From positions 38,495 through 102,494 of the forward strand of contig JAEWLJ010000003.1 in the NCBI GenBank assembly GCA_023393455.1: a stretch of 64,000 bases of DNA. Reading direction: 5' to 3'. Origin of the DNA: Methanobacteriota archaeon. GTDB taxonomy: Archaea; Halobacteriota; Methanomicrobia; Methanomicrobiales; Methanoculleaceae. Position 1 is the first letter of the stretch, and every line of letters begins with the position of its first letter. Under the pieces are notes generated by a model. That model had not been told where the DNA came from. It saw only the letters and a list, made by a program, of their open reading frames with translations, and ran no database searches. Positions 42,744 to 52,207 of this stretch are shown piece after piece. A program made the translations under genes and the position numbers.

Positions 42744-45700
42744 CAGACCTTCTTCAGCGTGAACCGGAACGCCGCACCGCATTCGGGGCGGCCCGGCACC
42801 CGGTCGTTGACCTCTACACTGCCGCCGTACCTCGCGACAAGCATCCGGGTGATGTAGAGGCCGAGGCCCTGGCCGCTTTTGCGGCCCCGGCTCTGCCCGA
42901 ATCGCATGAATATGGCGTCTTTTATCTCATCGGGGACCCCCGGCCCGGTGTCCTCGACAACAACCATGACCTCGCCGTCGTTCTCCTCCACCCGGATGGT
43001 GACCTCGACCTCCGCTCCCCCGAACTTGATGGCGTTCCCGATCAGGTTCGTGAAGACCTCGGGAAGGAGCGCGTCGGCCATGACCGCGAGATTCGTGCCG
43101 CCGTAACGGATCCGGCTCCCGGGGAAGATCGCGATCTCGTCCTGGATCACCTTTTCGAGGTCGATCGGCGAAAGACCGGTCGAATCGTGACGGATCCGGC
43201 GGATCGTCGAGACGTTCCGGAGTATCTCGACGCTTTTGCGGATGCTGCTCCGGACCCTCTGGGCGTATTCCTTCTCCTCCCCGGTGAGCGCATCGACGAG
43301 GAGGTCGGCATACAGGCCTGAGATGTTCGCTGCGTTCTTGATATCGTGACCGAGGATGTCGAGGTAGAGGTTCGCCTCCCGCTCGGCCACCTCGAGTTGC
43401 CGGATCAGCATGGTGCGTTCGACGAAGATACCGACCTCCCTCCCGATCGCCGTAAGGATGGAGCGGTCGGCGGCGGTGAATCGTTTGCCGCTCTTTGCAA
43501 CCACATTCAGCGCCCCGATGACCTTTCCGTGCGCCGTGATCGGGATGCTCGCACACTGGCGCGGTGTCCCCTCCTCTCCCGGGTAGCGGAGATTCGGGCG
43601 ATCGTCGAAGAAGAGGGGCTTTCCTGCCACCAGCACCTCCGCGTAGGGCTGCACGGTGACGTCGGGGATGCACGGCTGTGATGGAAGGCCTTCGGGAAGG
43701 TCCTGCGCGCAGACGAGCCGCGCTCTCTCCCTTCCCGGCTCGATCAGGTAGATCCCGCCGCCGGAGAGGTCGAGGGGGGCGAGGGTTGCCGCGAGGACGT
43801 CCGCGAGTATCTCATCGATATCCGTCGCGGAAGCCGCTACACCGATGACCTGGTTCAAGACCGAGAGCATCCGGTTATGGGCCTTGACTTCCGTCTCGGC
43901 CCGTTTCAGGTCGGTGATGTCGATGAGCGACGCCGCGAGACCGATCGGGACCCCGGCGTTGTCCGTGACTACGTTACCCGAGAACATGGCGCAGAAGGTC
44001 GTCCCGTCCCGCCGTTTGCCGATCCGCTCGCCGGCGTACATGCCGGTGCTGGTGAGGACCCGGCCGTCAAACCAGAACTCTGCAACCGATCTCCCGATCA
44101 CCTCGGCGGGGGAGTCGTAGCCCCACAGGGAGAGGAACGCCTGGTTGACGTAGGTGTGGCGCCCGTCGAGGTCCGCGATGGAGAACGCGCTCGGCGAGGA
44201 TGCTATCGCCATATCCTTGATCCGGAGTTCCCGCTCGACCTCCTTGCGCCGGGTGATATCGATCCCCGACCCCATCGTGCAGATCCGCCTGCCCGCTTCA
44301 TCGGTGACGACAGAGAGGAAGAGCTGCATGGGGAAGGTCGAGCCGTCTTTTCGTCGCGATTTCACCTCGCCCGACCAGGCGCCGTCCCGGATGAGTTTCT
44401 CTCCGATCTGGTTCATCTCTCCCGGGTCGGCCCAGAGCACCGAGACGTGCTGCCCGATGATCTCCTCCTCCTCCCACCCGTGTATGGCGAGGGAGGCGCG
44501 GTTGGCGTAGATGATCCTTCCGTCGTAGTCGGAGAGAGAGATGCCTTCGAGCGCCGACGCTATTGCCATATCCTTGATCCGGAGTTCGAGTTCGGCCTGC
44601 CGCTGCCCGGTAACGTCGCGGAGGGAGTGGAGCGTCCCGGTAACCCGTCCGGAATCGTCGGTTAAGGTGCTGAGCGTCTCGTCGACGGATATTACCTCTC
44701 CATCTCTCTTCCGGTGACCGACGACACCGCGCCAGGTTTCGGACGACCGGAGGGCCTTCTTCGCCGTCTCTTCGTCGCCCGGGCGGAGCCACTCGATGGT
44801 GAAGAGTTCTGAGGTGGATCTCCCGAGAGCCTCGCCGGAAGGAACGCCGTAAAGCCGCTCTGCCGCCCGGTTCATGTAGGTGATCCTCTCATCCATATCG
44901 ACCGCGATCACGGCGTCCTCCACCTGCGAGAGCACCTGCGCCTGGAACCGAAGCTGCTCTTCCGCCCGTTTCCGGCCGGTGACGTCGCGGCTGATCCCGA
45001 GCAGCCGCCGGACGGCACCGTCGCGTTCCGTCATCGGGAAGAGATGCGTCTCAAGCCATATGCCTCCGCCGTCCCCCGGGAGATGGGTCTCTTCGGTGAG
45101 GGTCTCCCCGGGAGACGCCGCTATCGTCCGGATCATCGAGAGCCATCTCTTCGTGACATCGGGCGGGAAGACCTCCCTGTGGTTCTTACTCCGCAGTCCC
45201 TCCGGGTCCACGCCGAGCAGGCGGCCGCCGGCACTGTTCACGTAGAGGGCATTCCCCTCGGTATCGATGAGGAATATGATGTCCGGCGCCAGTTCCGTAA
45301 GTGTCCGGTAGCGCTCTTCGCTCTCCCGGAGCGCCTGCGCCATGCGCATCTCCTTGCTGATATCGACGGCGGTGGCCATGATGCAGATCGGGTTTCCGGC
45401 ATCATCCTTGAGGAGCGTCGCGGTGACATGCGCGGTGAACTCCGTCCCATCGGCCTTTCTGCCGACCAGTTGCCCGTTGCACCTGCCGCGCTCCGAAATC
45501 GCCGCGAGCACCCTCTCGACCCTGGCCGGGTCCACCCAGAACTCCGTGAGATGCCGCCCGATTACCTCTCCCGGGTCGGTCAGCCCGCCCAGTGCGAGCA
45601 GTGCCGGGTTGACGCGCGTGATGTAGCCGTCGAGGTCCGCGATAGCGATCGCGGCAAAGGACGACTCGAGCGCTCCCCTCCCGATCAGGAGTTCTCTCTC

Positions 45701-46129
45701 CGCCTTCTTCCATTCCGTGATCTGGAGCGCCTGCTCCCTGCGGTTCTGCCCGGTAACGTCGTTGAGCACGATCACCGAACGGGCTGTCCCGGGGATCAGG
45801 CCGATGGCGATCTCGACGATGTGGACGTTGCCGGAACGATCGAGAAACGAGATGGAGTAGTTCTCCGGCGTTGCAAGTGGATCCTCTCGCCGGAGAGCGT
45901 TGTATTCCTGCAGCCGCCGGCGTTCGTCTTCGGATGGTATAAGATCGAAGAACCGCTCTGTCCCGGCTATCTCGGTGGATGTGTACCCCGAGAGCCGCGC
46001 GAACCCCGCATTCGCCCAGATTACGCGGCCGTCCTCATCGAGAACCAGGACCGCGTCCTGTATACCCTCCAGTATCCGGTAGTCCGGCTGCGCGCCGTAG
46101 AGACACTCCGACGGCTCGGCGGGGGTCAT
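42743..46129 (-). CDS. Multi-PAS/GAF sensor histidine kinase
   Basis: A 1128-residue soluble kinase. I see six PAS domains (about residues 18-135, 150-265, 275-395, 400-520, 525-645, 645-765; for example DAVLVLDEDGRVIWANAGF and IIFLIDTEGNALYVNSAG), a GAF domain at 770-915, a phosphoacceptor region with LGHDIKNAANISG near 935, and a C-terminal HATPase_c with NLIGNAIKFG, DTGPGVP and GQGLGLYI. There is no membrane helix, so it senses internal signals such as redox or small ligands. No response regulator gene is adjacent, as is common in methanogens. Confidence 0.93.
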   Translation of the reverse strand: MTPAEPSECLYGAQPDYRILEGIQDAVLVLDEDGRVIWANAGFARLSGYTSTEIAGTERFFDLIPSEDERRRLQEYNALRREDPLATPENYSISFLDRSGNVHIVEIAIGLIPGTARSVIVLNDVTGQNRREQALQITEWKKAERELLIGRGALESSFAAIAIADLDGYITRVNPALLALGGLTDPGEVIGRHLTEFWVDPARVERVLAAISERGRCNGQLVGRKADGTEFTAHVTATLLKDDAGNPICIMATAVDISKEMRMAQALRESEERYRTLTELAPDIIFLIDTEGNALYVNSAGGRLLGVDPEGLRSKNHREVFPPDVTKRWLSMIRTIAASPGETLTEETHLPGDGGGIWLETHLFPMTERDGAVRRLLGISRDVTGRKRAEEQLRFQAQVLSQVEDAVIAVDMDERITYMNRAAERLYGVPSGEALGRSTSELFTIEWLRPGDEETAKKALRSSETWRGVVGHRKRDGEVISVDETLSTLTDDSGRVTGTLHSLRDVTGQRQAELELRIKDMAIASALEGISLSDYDGRIIYANRASLAIHGWEEEEIIGQHVSVLWADPGEMNQIGEKLIRDGAWSGEVKSRRKDGSTFPMQLFLSVVTDEAGRRICTMGSGIDITRRKEVERELRIKDMAIASSPSAFSIADLDGRHTYVNQAFLSLWGYDSPAEVIGRSVAEFWFDGRVLTSTGMYAGERIGKRRDGTTFCAMFSGNVVTDNAGVPIGLAASLIDITDLKRAETEVKAHNRMLSVLNQVIGVAASATDIDEILADVLAATLAPLDLSGGGIYLIEPGRERARLVCAQDLPEGLPSQPCIPDVTVQPYAEVLVAGKPLFFDDRPNLRYPGEEGTPRQCASIPITAHGKVIGALNVVAKSGKRFTAADRSILTAIGREVGIFVERTMLIRQLEVAEREANLYLDILGHDIKNAANISGLYADLLVDALTGEEKEYAQRVRSSIRKSVEILRNVSTIRRIRHDSTGLSPIDLEKVIQDEIAIFPGSRIRYGGTNLAVMADALLPEVFTNLIGNAIKFGGAEVEVTIRVEENDGEVMVVVEDTGPGVPDEIKDAIFMRFGQSRGRKSGQGLGLYITRMLVARYGGSVEVNDRVPGRPECGAAFRFTLKKV

Positions 46130-46291
46130 ACGTGTATCCTCCTGCTACCCTGAGGTATCGGTCGGTACAGGATGGAATTATACGGGAGTATTAATCTGTT
46201 ACGGTTGCAGAGCGGCGGGAAAGAATTGTTGTTCTGTGCGCCCGGCGGCGGTGGGCGTCATCGCATGCGTACGGTGCCGTGGAAATGATAT

Positions 46292-46933
46292 TCACCCTGG
46301 CATACCGGGGTATCGGGGTTTTGCGTCCTCCGCACACTCCCGTCCACCGAGAAGGTCGACCACGTTTCGCCCTTTCTCCCGCGCCTCCGCGAGCGCGGTG
46401 GGGTGCCCCGCGATCCCCCCGTAGCGGTCGAGATCGTTTGCGATGACGTTGTCCCAGTACTCGAATCCGGTGGTGTTGAAGAAGGCGGTGACGGCGGGAA
46501 ACGCCGCGTCGAAGACGTTCTCCCACCCGAGCCCCGCGGTCGAGACGAATATCCCTTTGTGGCGAAGAACGTGGTCGGGTGCGTAGTAGAGGTTCTTCAG
46601 GATGAACTTGCGCGCCCAGAGGTACTGCGCGCGGTCGATCAGCCCCTTCGTCTCTGCCGTGATCCCCATCGAGTAGATGGGTGAGGCGAGGACCTGGACA
46701 TCGGCATCGCCGATCTTTGTAAAGACCTCCGTGAGGTCGTCTTCGATGATGCAGGCCCCGGTCTTGTGACAGGCGTTGCACCCCCGGCACGAGGTGTAGT
46801 CGAGCGACCGGAGGACGACCTTCTCGACCTCTCCCCCCGCCTCCCGGGCACCCTCGAGGACGGCATCGAGCAGCGTCTCGGTGTTCCCGTGCCGCCGGGG
46901 GCTCCCGGAGATCCCGAGGACTTTTACCGTCAT
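46292..46933 (-). CDS. Iron-sulfur flavoprotein (Isf-type NADPH-dependent FMN reductase)
   Basis: A 213-residue flavodoxin-fold protein. GISGSPRRHGNTETLLD is the FMN phosphate loop. CRGCNACHKTGAC (about residues 48-60) is the compact Cys motif that binds a 4Fe-4S cluster in Isf proteins, which in Methanosarcina reduce O2 and H2O2. Its ATG overlaps the stop of the sister gene 46930-47541, so it is the second gene of a coupled pair. Confidence 0.88.
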   Translation of the reverse strand: MTVKVLGISGSPRRHGNTETLLDAVLEGAREAGGEVEKVVLRSLDYTSCRGCNACHKTGACIIEDDLTEVFTKIGDADVQVLASPIYSMGITAETKGLIDRAQYLWARKFILKNLYYAPDHVLRHKGIFVSTAGLGWENVFDAAFPAVTAFFNTTGFEYWDNVIANDLDRYGGIAGHPTALAEAREKGRNVVDLLGGRECAEDAKPRYPGMPG

Positions 46934-47541
46934 GCCACCCCGACCTCCCGCAGGTGCGCGACAACCTCCCGGGCGAGAGCCTCCGCATCGGCCTTCGCGG
47001 TCGGATGGCGGTCGATCGCGCCCTTCTCGTCGACGCTGTTCACCATCAGGTAGCGGAGGTCCTTATTCCGGACGTCGGCGACGTGAAAGAAGCACTTTAC
47101 CGACGGGATCGTCGCGTCGAAGACGTAGTCCCAGTCCTGCCCGGCGGTCGAGAGGAAGATCCCGACTCGCTTCCCCTTCCGTTCGGGGGGGACGACCGGG
47201 AGATGGAGGACATACTTCCGGGACCGGAAGACCTGCGCCCGGTCGACCAGCGCCTTTGCCTGTGCCGGGAGCCCCATGCAGTAGATGGGAGCCGCGAGGA
47301 TGATGCAGTCGGCCGCGACGATCCGGTCATAGACGTAGTCCATGTAGTCGCGCTGGACGCACCGGTTGATATTCTCGCAGACGTTGCATCCCTTGCACGG
47401 CCTGACATCGGCCTCAGTGACGGCGATCTTCTCGGTCGCAGCCCCTTCCTCCGCCATCGCCGCGAGCGCCCAGTCGAGGAGGGTCTCGGAGTTGCCGTGG
47501 CGGCGGGGGGAGGTCGCGAACGCGAGGACGTCGATGGTCAT
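46930..47541 (-). CDS. Iron-sulfur flavoprotein (Isf-type), first of a pair
   Basis: A 203-residue paralogue of the next gene. The FMN loop is FATSPRRHGNSETLLDWAL and the cluster motif is CKGCNVCENINRC. The C-terminal part differs from the sister, so they may form a heteromer or have different partners. Both fit oxygen defence or electron transfer from ferredoxin. Confidence 0.88.
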   Translation of the reverse strand: MTIDVLAFATSPRRHGNSETLLDWALAAMAEEGAATEKIAVTEADVRPCKGCNVCENINRCVQRDYMDYVYDRIVAADCIILAAPIYCMGLPAQAKALVDRAQVFRSRKYVLHLPVVPPERKGKRVGIFLSTAGQDWDYVFDATIPSVKCFFHVADVRNKDLRYLMVNSVDEKGAIDRHPTAKADAEALAREVVAHLREVGVA

Positions 47542-47594
47542 ATAGGAAGTATTGTCCGGCTGAAGTGTAAAAACGTGCCGGGACTCCCCCTCCG

Positions 47595-49085
47595 CTACAC
47601 ATTCTCCTGTGACAACCCGATCGCGAGCGTGTAGCAGAGTGCGATCATCACGAGCATGAACGGGAATGCCGAGAGGATCGCCGTCGCCTGGAGAGACGAG
47701 AGCCCGCCGGTGATGAGGAGAACGATCGCGACTGTGGAGAGGGAGAGCCCCCAGACGACCTTCTTGTAGACCGGGACGGCCAGACCCCCGCCTGATGTGA
47801 GCGAGCCGAGGACGACCGTCGCGGAATCCGCGGATGTGACAAAGAAGACGAGCAGGATGAAGATCGCGGCGATCGAGAGGAGCCCTGCGAACGGATAGTA
47901 TTCAAGGAACGCGAAGAGGGCAAGCGAGACGTCCTCTCCTGCGACGGCGGCGAGGTTCGCACCCCGGTCGAGTTCGAGGTGCAGCGCCGACCCCCCGAAG
48001 ATCGCGAACCAGACGAGCGTAAAGAGGGTCGGGATGGTGAGAACGGTCAAAACAAACTCCCGGATGGTCCGCCCCCGGGAGATGCGGGCGATGAAGAGCC
48101 CCACGAACGGCGACCACGAGATCCACCACGCCCAGTAAAAGACCGTCCAGTCCCTGCTCCACTCGAACCCCGCAAACGGGTAAGACTGGAGGCTCAGGTC
48201 GATGATGTTGTTGACGTAGCCACCGAGGGCGGAGGTGAAGACATTAAGGATGTAGGGCGCCGGGCCGAGGGTCAGGATGGCGAGGAGGAGCGCTACCGCA
48301 AGGACGATGTTGAACTTCGAGAGGACCTGGACACCTTTCTCCACCCCGAGGATCGCGGATGCCATGAAGAGTGCCGTTGCGATGACGACGATCCCGATGG
48401 TGACGGAGATGGCGGACGAGATCCCGTAGAGATGGGTGAGCCCGCTGTGGATCTGGAGGGCGCCGAACCCGAGCGACGTCGCGGTCCCGAAGACCGTCGC
48501 AAAGACCGCGAGCACGTCAACCATCTTCCCGGCGGGCCCATAGATCCCCTCGCCGAGGATCGGGTAGAAGCAGGAGCTGATGAGGCCGGGCATTCCGCGC
48601 CGGAACGAGAAGTAGGCGACGGCGAGGCCGACGATCGAGTAGATCGCCCACGGATGGATCCCCCAGTGGAAGAACGCGTAGCGCATGGCGAACGCGGCGG
48701 CGTCGGGCGATGCGGCTTCTATGAAGGGGGGCGGCTGGAGAAAGTGGACGAGTGGTTCAGAGACACCCCAGAAGAGGAGTCCGATCCCCATCCCGGTGGC
48801 AAAGAGCATCGCGACCCAGCCAAAGAACCCGTACTGCGGCTTATCGGTGTCGCGGCCGAGTTTTATCGTCCCGTAGCGCGAGAATGCGAGGGCCAGCACG
48901 AAGACGAGGAAGAAGAAGGCCGATATGAGGTAGAGCCAGCTGAAGTTGTCGAGGATCGCGGCGTGAACCGCGGATGAGGCCGAATCAAGGAGGTTGGGCC
49001 GCGCGATCCCGAACCCTATGAAGAGGAGGATGATCCCGGCGGAGAGGAGGAAGACCGCCTCCCTCCTGAGGTACTCACGAAGCAT
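47595..49085 (-). CDS. BCCT family betaine/carnitine/choline transporter
   Basis: A 496-residue protein with twelve hydrophobic helices. Helix 8 of the family is represented by WTVFYWAWWISWSPFVGLFIARISRGRTIREF, the BCCT signature with the Trp box. GMGIGLLFWGVSEP carries the G-M-G-I-G Na+-site segment. It imports glycine betaine or a similar osmolyte with Na+ or H+; methylotrophic use of betaine is less likely. It overlaps the UspA gene by 11 bp and they form one operon. Confidence 0.93.
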   Translation of the reverse strand: MLREYLRREAVFLLSAGIILLFIGFGIARPNLLDSASSAVHAAILDNFSWLYLISAFFFLVFVLALAFSRYGTIKLGRDTDKPQYGFFGWVAMLFATGMGIGLLFWGVSEPLVHFLQPPPFIEAASPDAAAFAMRYAFFHWGIHPWAIYSIVGLAVAYFSFRRGMPGLISSCFYPILGEGIYGPAGKMVDVLAVFATVFGTATSLGFGALQIHSGLTHLYGISSAISVTIGIVVIATALFMASAILGVEKGVQVLSKFNIVLAVALLLAILTLGPAPYILNVFTSALGGYVNNIIDLSLQSYPFAGFEWSRDWTVFYWAWWISWSPFVGLFIARISRGRTIREFVLTVLTIPTLFTLVWFAIFGGSALHLELDRGANLAAVAGEDVSLALFAFLEYYPFAGLLSIAAIFILLVFFVTSADSATVVLGSLTSGGGLAVPVYKKVVWGLSLSTVAIVLLITGGLSSLQATAILSAFPFMLVMIALCYTLAIGLSQENV

Positions 49086-49905
49086 TGCGCCCCCCCGGTT
49101 GCGGCACGAGGAATATCGAAGCCCTCGATCCGATCACGATCCGCTCCGCTATGGCCCCCATCGGGGCGGAGAGAAACGCCGGGCTCTTCCTCCCGAGGGC
49201 GACAATGTCAGCCTCGATCTGGTTGGAGACGTGGAGCACCTCTGAGGCAGGATTTCCGATCCGTGCCTCAATGGTGACACGCTCATAGTACGGGCGGAGT
49301 TCTTCTGCCACCGCCTGCAGTTCTCCATCAACGGCCTCGCGCCTCGCCCGTTCTGTGATCGGATCGGCCATCCTTCCTCTGATGTGGAGGACGTGGCACC
49401 AGGCTCCCTGGAACTCCATCACGTAGGGAAGCAGGCGGGCGGACGCCTCATCGAGGTCGGTCGCGTAGAGGATCCTGAGGTCGCTCGAGTCCGGTTCCGT
49501 CCCATCGTCTGAGAGACGGGGTCGGGCTTTGTGGACGAATACGGGAACGTCGGCAAGCCGGAGGAGATCCTGCGAGATGCTCCCGAGGAGCATCGTCTCG
49601 ATATGCCACCGCCGCTTTGCTTTCAGGTAGATGCCGTCGACACCCTCGAGGAGCGCCGTCTCCGCGATCGTCGAGGCGATGTGGCCTTCTCCCGTCTTAA
49701 TCTCCACAACAAGCCCCGTTTCCTCGAGCTCTTCTGATAGAAGCGTGAGCCACGAGAGGTCGGCTCCGCTGAAGAACGAACCTGGTTCGTTCACGTGGTA
49801 GAGGCAGACCGATCTCGCCCCGAGACTTTTGAGGAGCCTTCCGGCCTTCTTCACCTCTTCAGGCCTCTCTCCGTAGGCGACCGGAATCAGTGTCTTCTCA
49901 AACAT
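49075..49905 (-). CDS. Tandem-domain universal stress protein
   Basis: A 276-residue protein with two UspA domains. The first (residues 1-130) begins MFEKTLIPVAYGERPEEV and ends LGSISQDLLRLADVPVFV, keeping the ATP-loop Gly-Ser. The second (about 140-272) ends MGAIAERIVIGSRASIFLVP with a degenerate GxxG loop. It precedes and overlaps the BCCT transporter gene. UspA proteins often associate with transporters and may adjust their activity under stress; here this is by context. Confidence 0.85.
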   Translation of the reverse strand: MFEKTLIPVAYGERPEEVKKAGRLLKSLGARSVCLYHVNEPGSFFSGADLSWLTLLSEELEETGLVVEIKTGEGHIASTIAETALLEGVDGIYLKAKRRWHIETMLLGSISQDLLRLADVPVFVHKARPRLSDDGTEPDSSDLRILYATDLDEASARLLPYVMEFQGAWCHVLHIRGRMADPITERARREAVDGELQAVAEELRPYYERVTIEARIGNPASEVLHVSNQIEADIVALGRKSPAFLSAPMGAIAERIVIGSRASIFLVPQPGGRNAS

Positions 49906-50084
49906 CCACAGGACTCCTCGCAGGGAAAACGCCGGGCGTCTGCCCGGAAAACCCCGAATATAGGTAGTTTTGGGGTTCCGGCATCATTAATGTACCGAAG
50001 TCGACCCCTGGTCTGTCCGGCGGCCTCTGGCCTTCTCGGTTCCACTGCACCGGTTAGGCGACGGTTCGAGAAAAAAGAGAGATT

Positions 50085-50729
50085 TCAGAGGTTCTTGAAG
50101 CAGAGGTACCAGTCTTTGCACTCGTAGCCTTCCTTCATCCGCTTCTCGATCCCTTCAGAGGTCGACGGCGCCGGGACGATCACCTTCTCGCCGGGCTGCC
50201 AGTTTGCCGGCGTCGCGACGCCGTGCTTGTCGGCGGTCTGGAGGGCCTTCGTGATCCTGATGATCTCGGGCATCGACCGGCCGGTGGACATCGGGTAGTA
50301 GAGCATGGCACGCATGATCCCCTTGTCGTCGATGAAGAAGACCGTCCTGATAGTGGATGTGCTGCTCTGGCCGGGGTGGAGCATCCCGTAGGTCTTGGCG
50401 ACCTTCATGTCGAGGTCGGCGATGACCGGGAACGGGACATCGACGCCCATCTTCTCCTTGATGTTCCTGACCCAGGCAAGGTGCGAGTGGACGCTGTCGA
50501 TCGAGAGGCCGATGAGCTGGACGTTCAGTTCCTTGAGCTCATTGGCGATCGCGGCGAACGCCATGAACTCCGTCGTGCAGACCGGCGTGAAGTCGGCCGG
50601 GTGGGAGAAGAGGATGACCCACTTCCCCTTGAGGTCCGAGAGTTTCAGGCGCCCGTGGGTGGTCAGCGCGTCAAACTCCGGTGCTTTCTCGCCGATGACC
50701 GGCATCTGGATAACTTCTTCAGGTTCCAT
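50085..50729 (-). CDS. Peroxiredoxin (AhpC/Prx6 type)
   Basis: From ATG MEPEEVIQMPVIGEKAPEF it has 214 residues, the standard archaeal Prx length. The peroxidatic Cys is in DFTPVCTTEFMAF near residue 50, and the C-terminal ECKDWYLCFK supplies two further Cys that can act in resolution. It reduces H2O2 and organic peroxides. It is the last of four genes in a run of oxidative-stress proteins (51469 down to 50085). Confidence 0.93.
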   Translation of the reverse strand: MEPEEVIQMPVIGEKAPEFDALTTHGRLKLSDLKGKWVILFSHPADFTPVCTTEFMAFAAIANELKELNVQLIGLSIDSVHSHLAWVRNIKEKMGVDVPFPVIADLDMKVAKTYGMLHPGQSSTSTIRTVFFIDDKGIMRAMLYYPMSTGRSMPEIIRITKALQTADKHGVATPANWQPGEKVIVPAPSTSEGIEKRMKEGYECKDWYLCFKNL

Positions 50730-50733
50730 GGTA

Positions 50734-51084
50734 TCACTTCTTCGGGCGGTTGCCCATGTACTCTTCGAGGGCGGTCTTGCCGTGGACGTAGGCCGGCATC
50801 CCCGAGAGCAGGAACGCGACCCGAAGCCCTTCCTCGATCTCCTCCTTCGATACGCCAAGGTTCTTGGCACCGGCCATCTGCGCCCGGACGGCGTGCCCGT
50901 CCCGGAGCGCGGCCGCGATCGCGATCGCGATGACCTTCTTCGTCTGTCTCGAGAGGGCGCCGTCGGCCCAGATCATCTGGTCGAGCCCCATGACGCTGCC
51001 GTAGAGGTCGGGATCGGTCTCCTTGAGTTCCTTGAAGATCTCGGGCACTTTCCCGATCTTCTCTTCGAGCTTCTTCTCTCCCAT
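50734..51084 (-). CDS. Carboxymuconolactone decarboxylase/AhpD-like protein without the CxxC motif
   Basis: A 116-residue helical protein of the CMD fold (GLDQMIWADGALSRQTKKVIAIAIAAALR). In AhpD the next part is E-x2-C-x2-C-x3-H; here it is RDGHAVRAQMAGA, with Gly and Val in the Cys positions, so the peroxidase-reductase activity should be absent. The ATG at 51084 is eight bases after GGAG; GTG at 51093 and ATG at 51090 are alternatives. It is 4 bp upstream of the peroxiredoxin. Confidence 0.83.
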   Translation of the reverse strand: MGEKKLEEKIGKVPEIFKELKETDPDLYGSVMGLDQMIWADGALSRQTKKVIAIAIAAALRDGHAVRAQMAGAKNLGVSKEEIEEGLRVAFLLSGMPAYVHGKTALEEYMGNRPKK

Positions 51085-51089
51085 TCCCA

Positions 51090-51215
51090 TCACTCCTGGA
51101 GTACCATCGGCTCGCCGCAGCAGATCAGTTCGCCGCCGCCGGCTTCCAGCACCTGGACCACGTTTCCGCAGATCTCGCAGTGGTAGATCTCACCTTTTGC
51201 TGATACGTTCACCAT
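51090..51215 (-). CDS. Desulforedoxin-like 41-residue iron protein
   Basis: A small frame starting MVNVSAKGEIYHCEICGNVV and ending EPMVLQE. It has Cys at about positions 13, 16, 32 and 33 (CEIC and ICCGEP), the C-x2-C...C-C pattern of desulforedoxin and of the N-terminal domain of desulfoferrodoxin. It binds one Fe(Cys)4. GAGGTGAG precedes the start. It is free-standing, not fused to a superoxide reductase domain. Stop overlaps the region of the next gene's start. Confidence 0.8.
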   Translation of the reverse strand: MVNVSAKGEIYHCEICGNVVQVLEAGGGELICCGEPMVLQE

Positions 51216-51238
51216 TCCATCTCACCTCAACTGTCTGA

Positions 51239-51469
51239 CTATTTCTTCCTCTCCGGGGGATTCATGACGTCTTCCGGGCTCTTGATATCCGGCCGGATGT
51301 GAGTCATCGGGAAGCAGTTATACATTTCGCAGGCGCAGCTCGGGCACTTGACGAGGTCTGCGTCGGTGCTGTCGATGCGGAGTTCCTTGCCGCAGTCGAT
51401 GCAGATGTAGCGACCCGGGCCCGGTTTCTCTCCTGCCTTTGCCGTTTTACTGGTTCCTGGTTCGACCAC
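51239..51469 (-). CDS. Zinc-ribbon/rubredoxin-like small protein
   Basis: A 76-residue protein with GTG start, backed by GGTGAT five bases upstream. ICIDCGKEL and VKCPSCACEMYNC provide paired C-x2-C knuckles that could hold Zn or Fe. Flexible charged N- and C-terminal tails flank the knuckle domain. It is the first gene of the run with desulforedoxin, CMD and peroxiredoxin, which suggests an electron carrier or metal-sensing role; the exact function is unknown. Confidence 0.68.
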   Translation of the reverse strand: MVEPGTSKTAKAGEKPGPGRYICIDCGKELRIDSTDADLVKCPSCACEMYNCFPMTHIRPDIKSPEDVMNPPERKK

Positions 51470-51616
51470 AGAAAATCACCAGATCGTTACTATCGTTTCA
51501 AGGTATTTAGCAGTTGCCAACCGGGCAAGAGTCGGTCCGGCCAGGGTGCCCGGTTATCCGGGCCCGCATCGGAGGGGCCCGAACCCTATTAATAGGGCCG
51601 GGAACAACCCTGCATC

Positions 51617-52207
51617 ATGCCGAAGACTGTCGTCGCGTTGCTCGGGAGCCCGATCCTCGAAGGGAACACCGCCCGCCTCCTCGACGAGGCCATCCGGGGC
51701 GTGGAGGAGGAGGGTGTCCGGGTCGAGAAGATCGAGGTCGCGCACATGGACGTCCTGCCCTGCATGGAGTTCTTCCAGTGCAAAGGGAGTGATACCTGCC
51801 TGATCCAGGACGAGATGGCGGACGTCTTCCAGAAGTTCCGGGAGATGGACGGCCTGATCGTGGCGACCCCGGTGATGACGATGGGCGTCCCGGGAAGGCT
51901 CAAGTCGTTCATCGACCGGTTTCAGGTCTTTTACATGGCGAAATATCACCGGGGAAAGTCGTTCATCTCCCCGGAGCGGCGAAAAGAGCGCAGGATGCTC
52001 CTTATATCGATAGCAGGGATGAAGATCCCGAACGTCTTTGACGGGGTCAGGATGACCATGCAGGCGTTCGGGGAGATCATCGACTGCCCCCTCTGGGCCG
52101 AGGTGCTCCAGGACGACATGGACACCGTCCAGGACATCACGACGCGGCCGGAGGTGATGGAAGCGGCGTACCGGAAGGGCCGCGAACTCGGGAGGCTCCT
52201 ACGGTGA
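51617..52207 (+). CDS. Flavodoxin-fold NAD(P)H-dependent FMN reductase with degenerate cluster motif
   Basis: A 196-residue relative of the Isf proteins at 46292 and 46930. The FMN loop is LLGSPILEGNTARLLDEA. The cluster region reads CMEFFQCKGSDTC, so one Cys of the compact four-Cys motif is lost, and a 4Fe-4S cluster is doubtful. It follows a short promoter region (ctattaatag) and ends 9 bp inside the convergent CDF transporter gene. Confidence 0.82.
   Translation: MPKTVVALLGSPILEGNTARLLDEAIRGVEEEGVRVEKIEVAHMDVLPCMEFFQCKGSDTCLIQDEMADVFQKFREMDGLIVATPVMTMGVPGRLKSFIDRFQVFYMAKYHRGKSFISPERRKERRMLLISIAGMKIPNVFDGVRMTMQAFGEIIDCPLWAEVLQDDMDTVQDITTRPEVMEAAYRKGRELGRLLR

Noticed and set aside
50730..50870. 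N-terminal extension of the peroxiredoxin
   Set aside because: The Arg/Ser-rich extension is the antisense of the AhpD-like gene. The ATG at 50729 gives the normal length.
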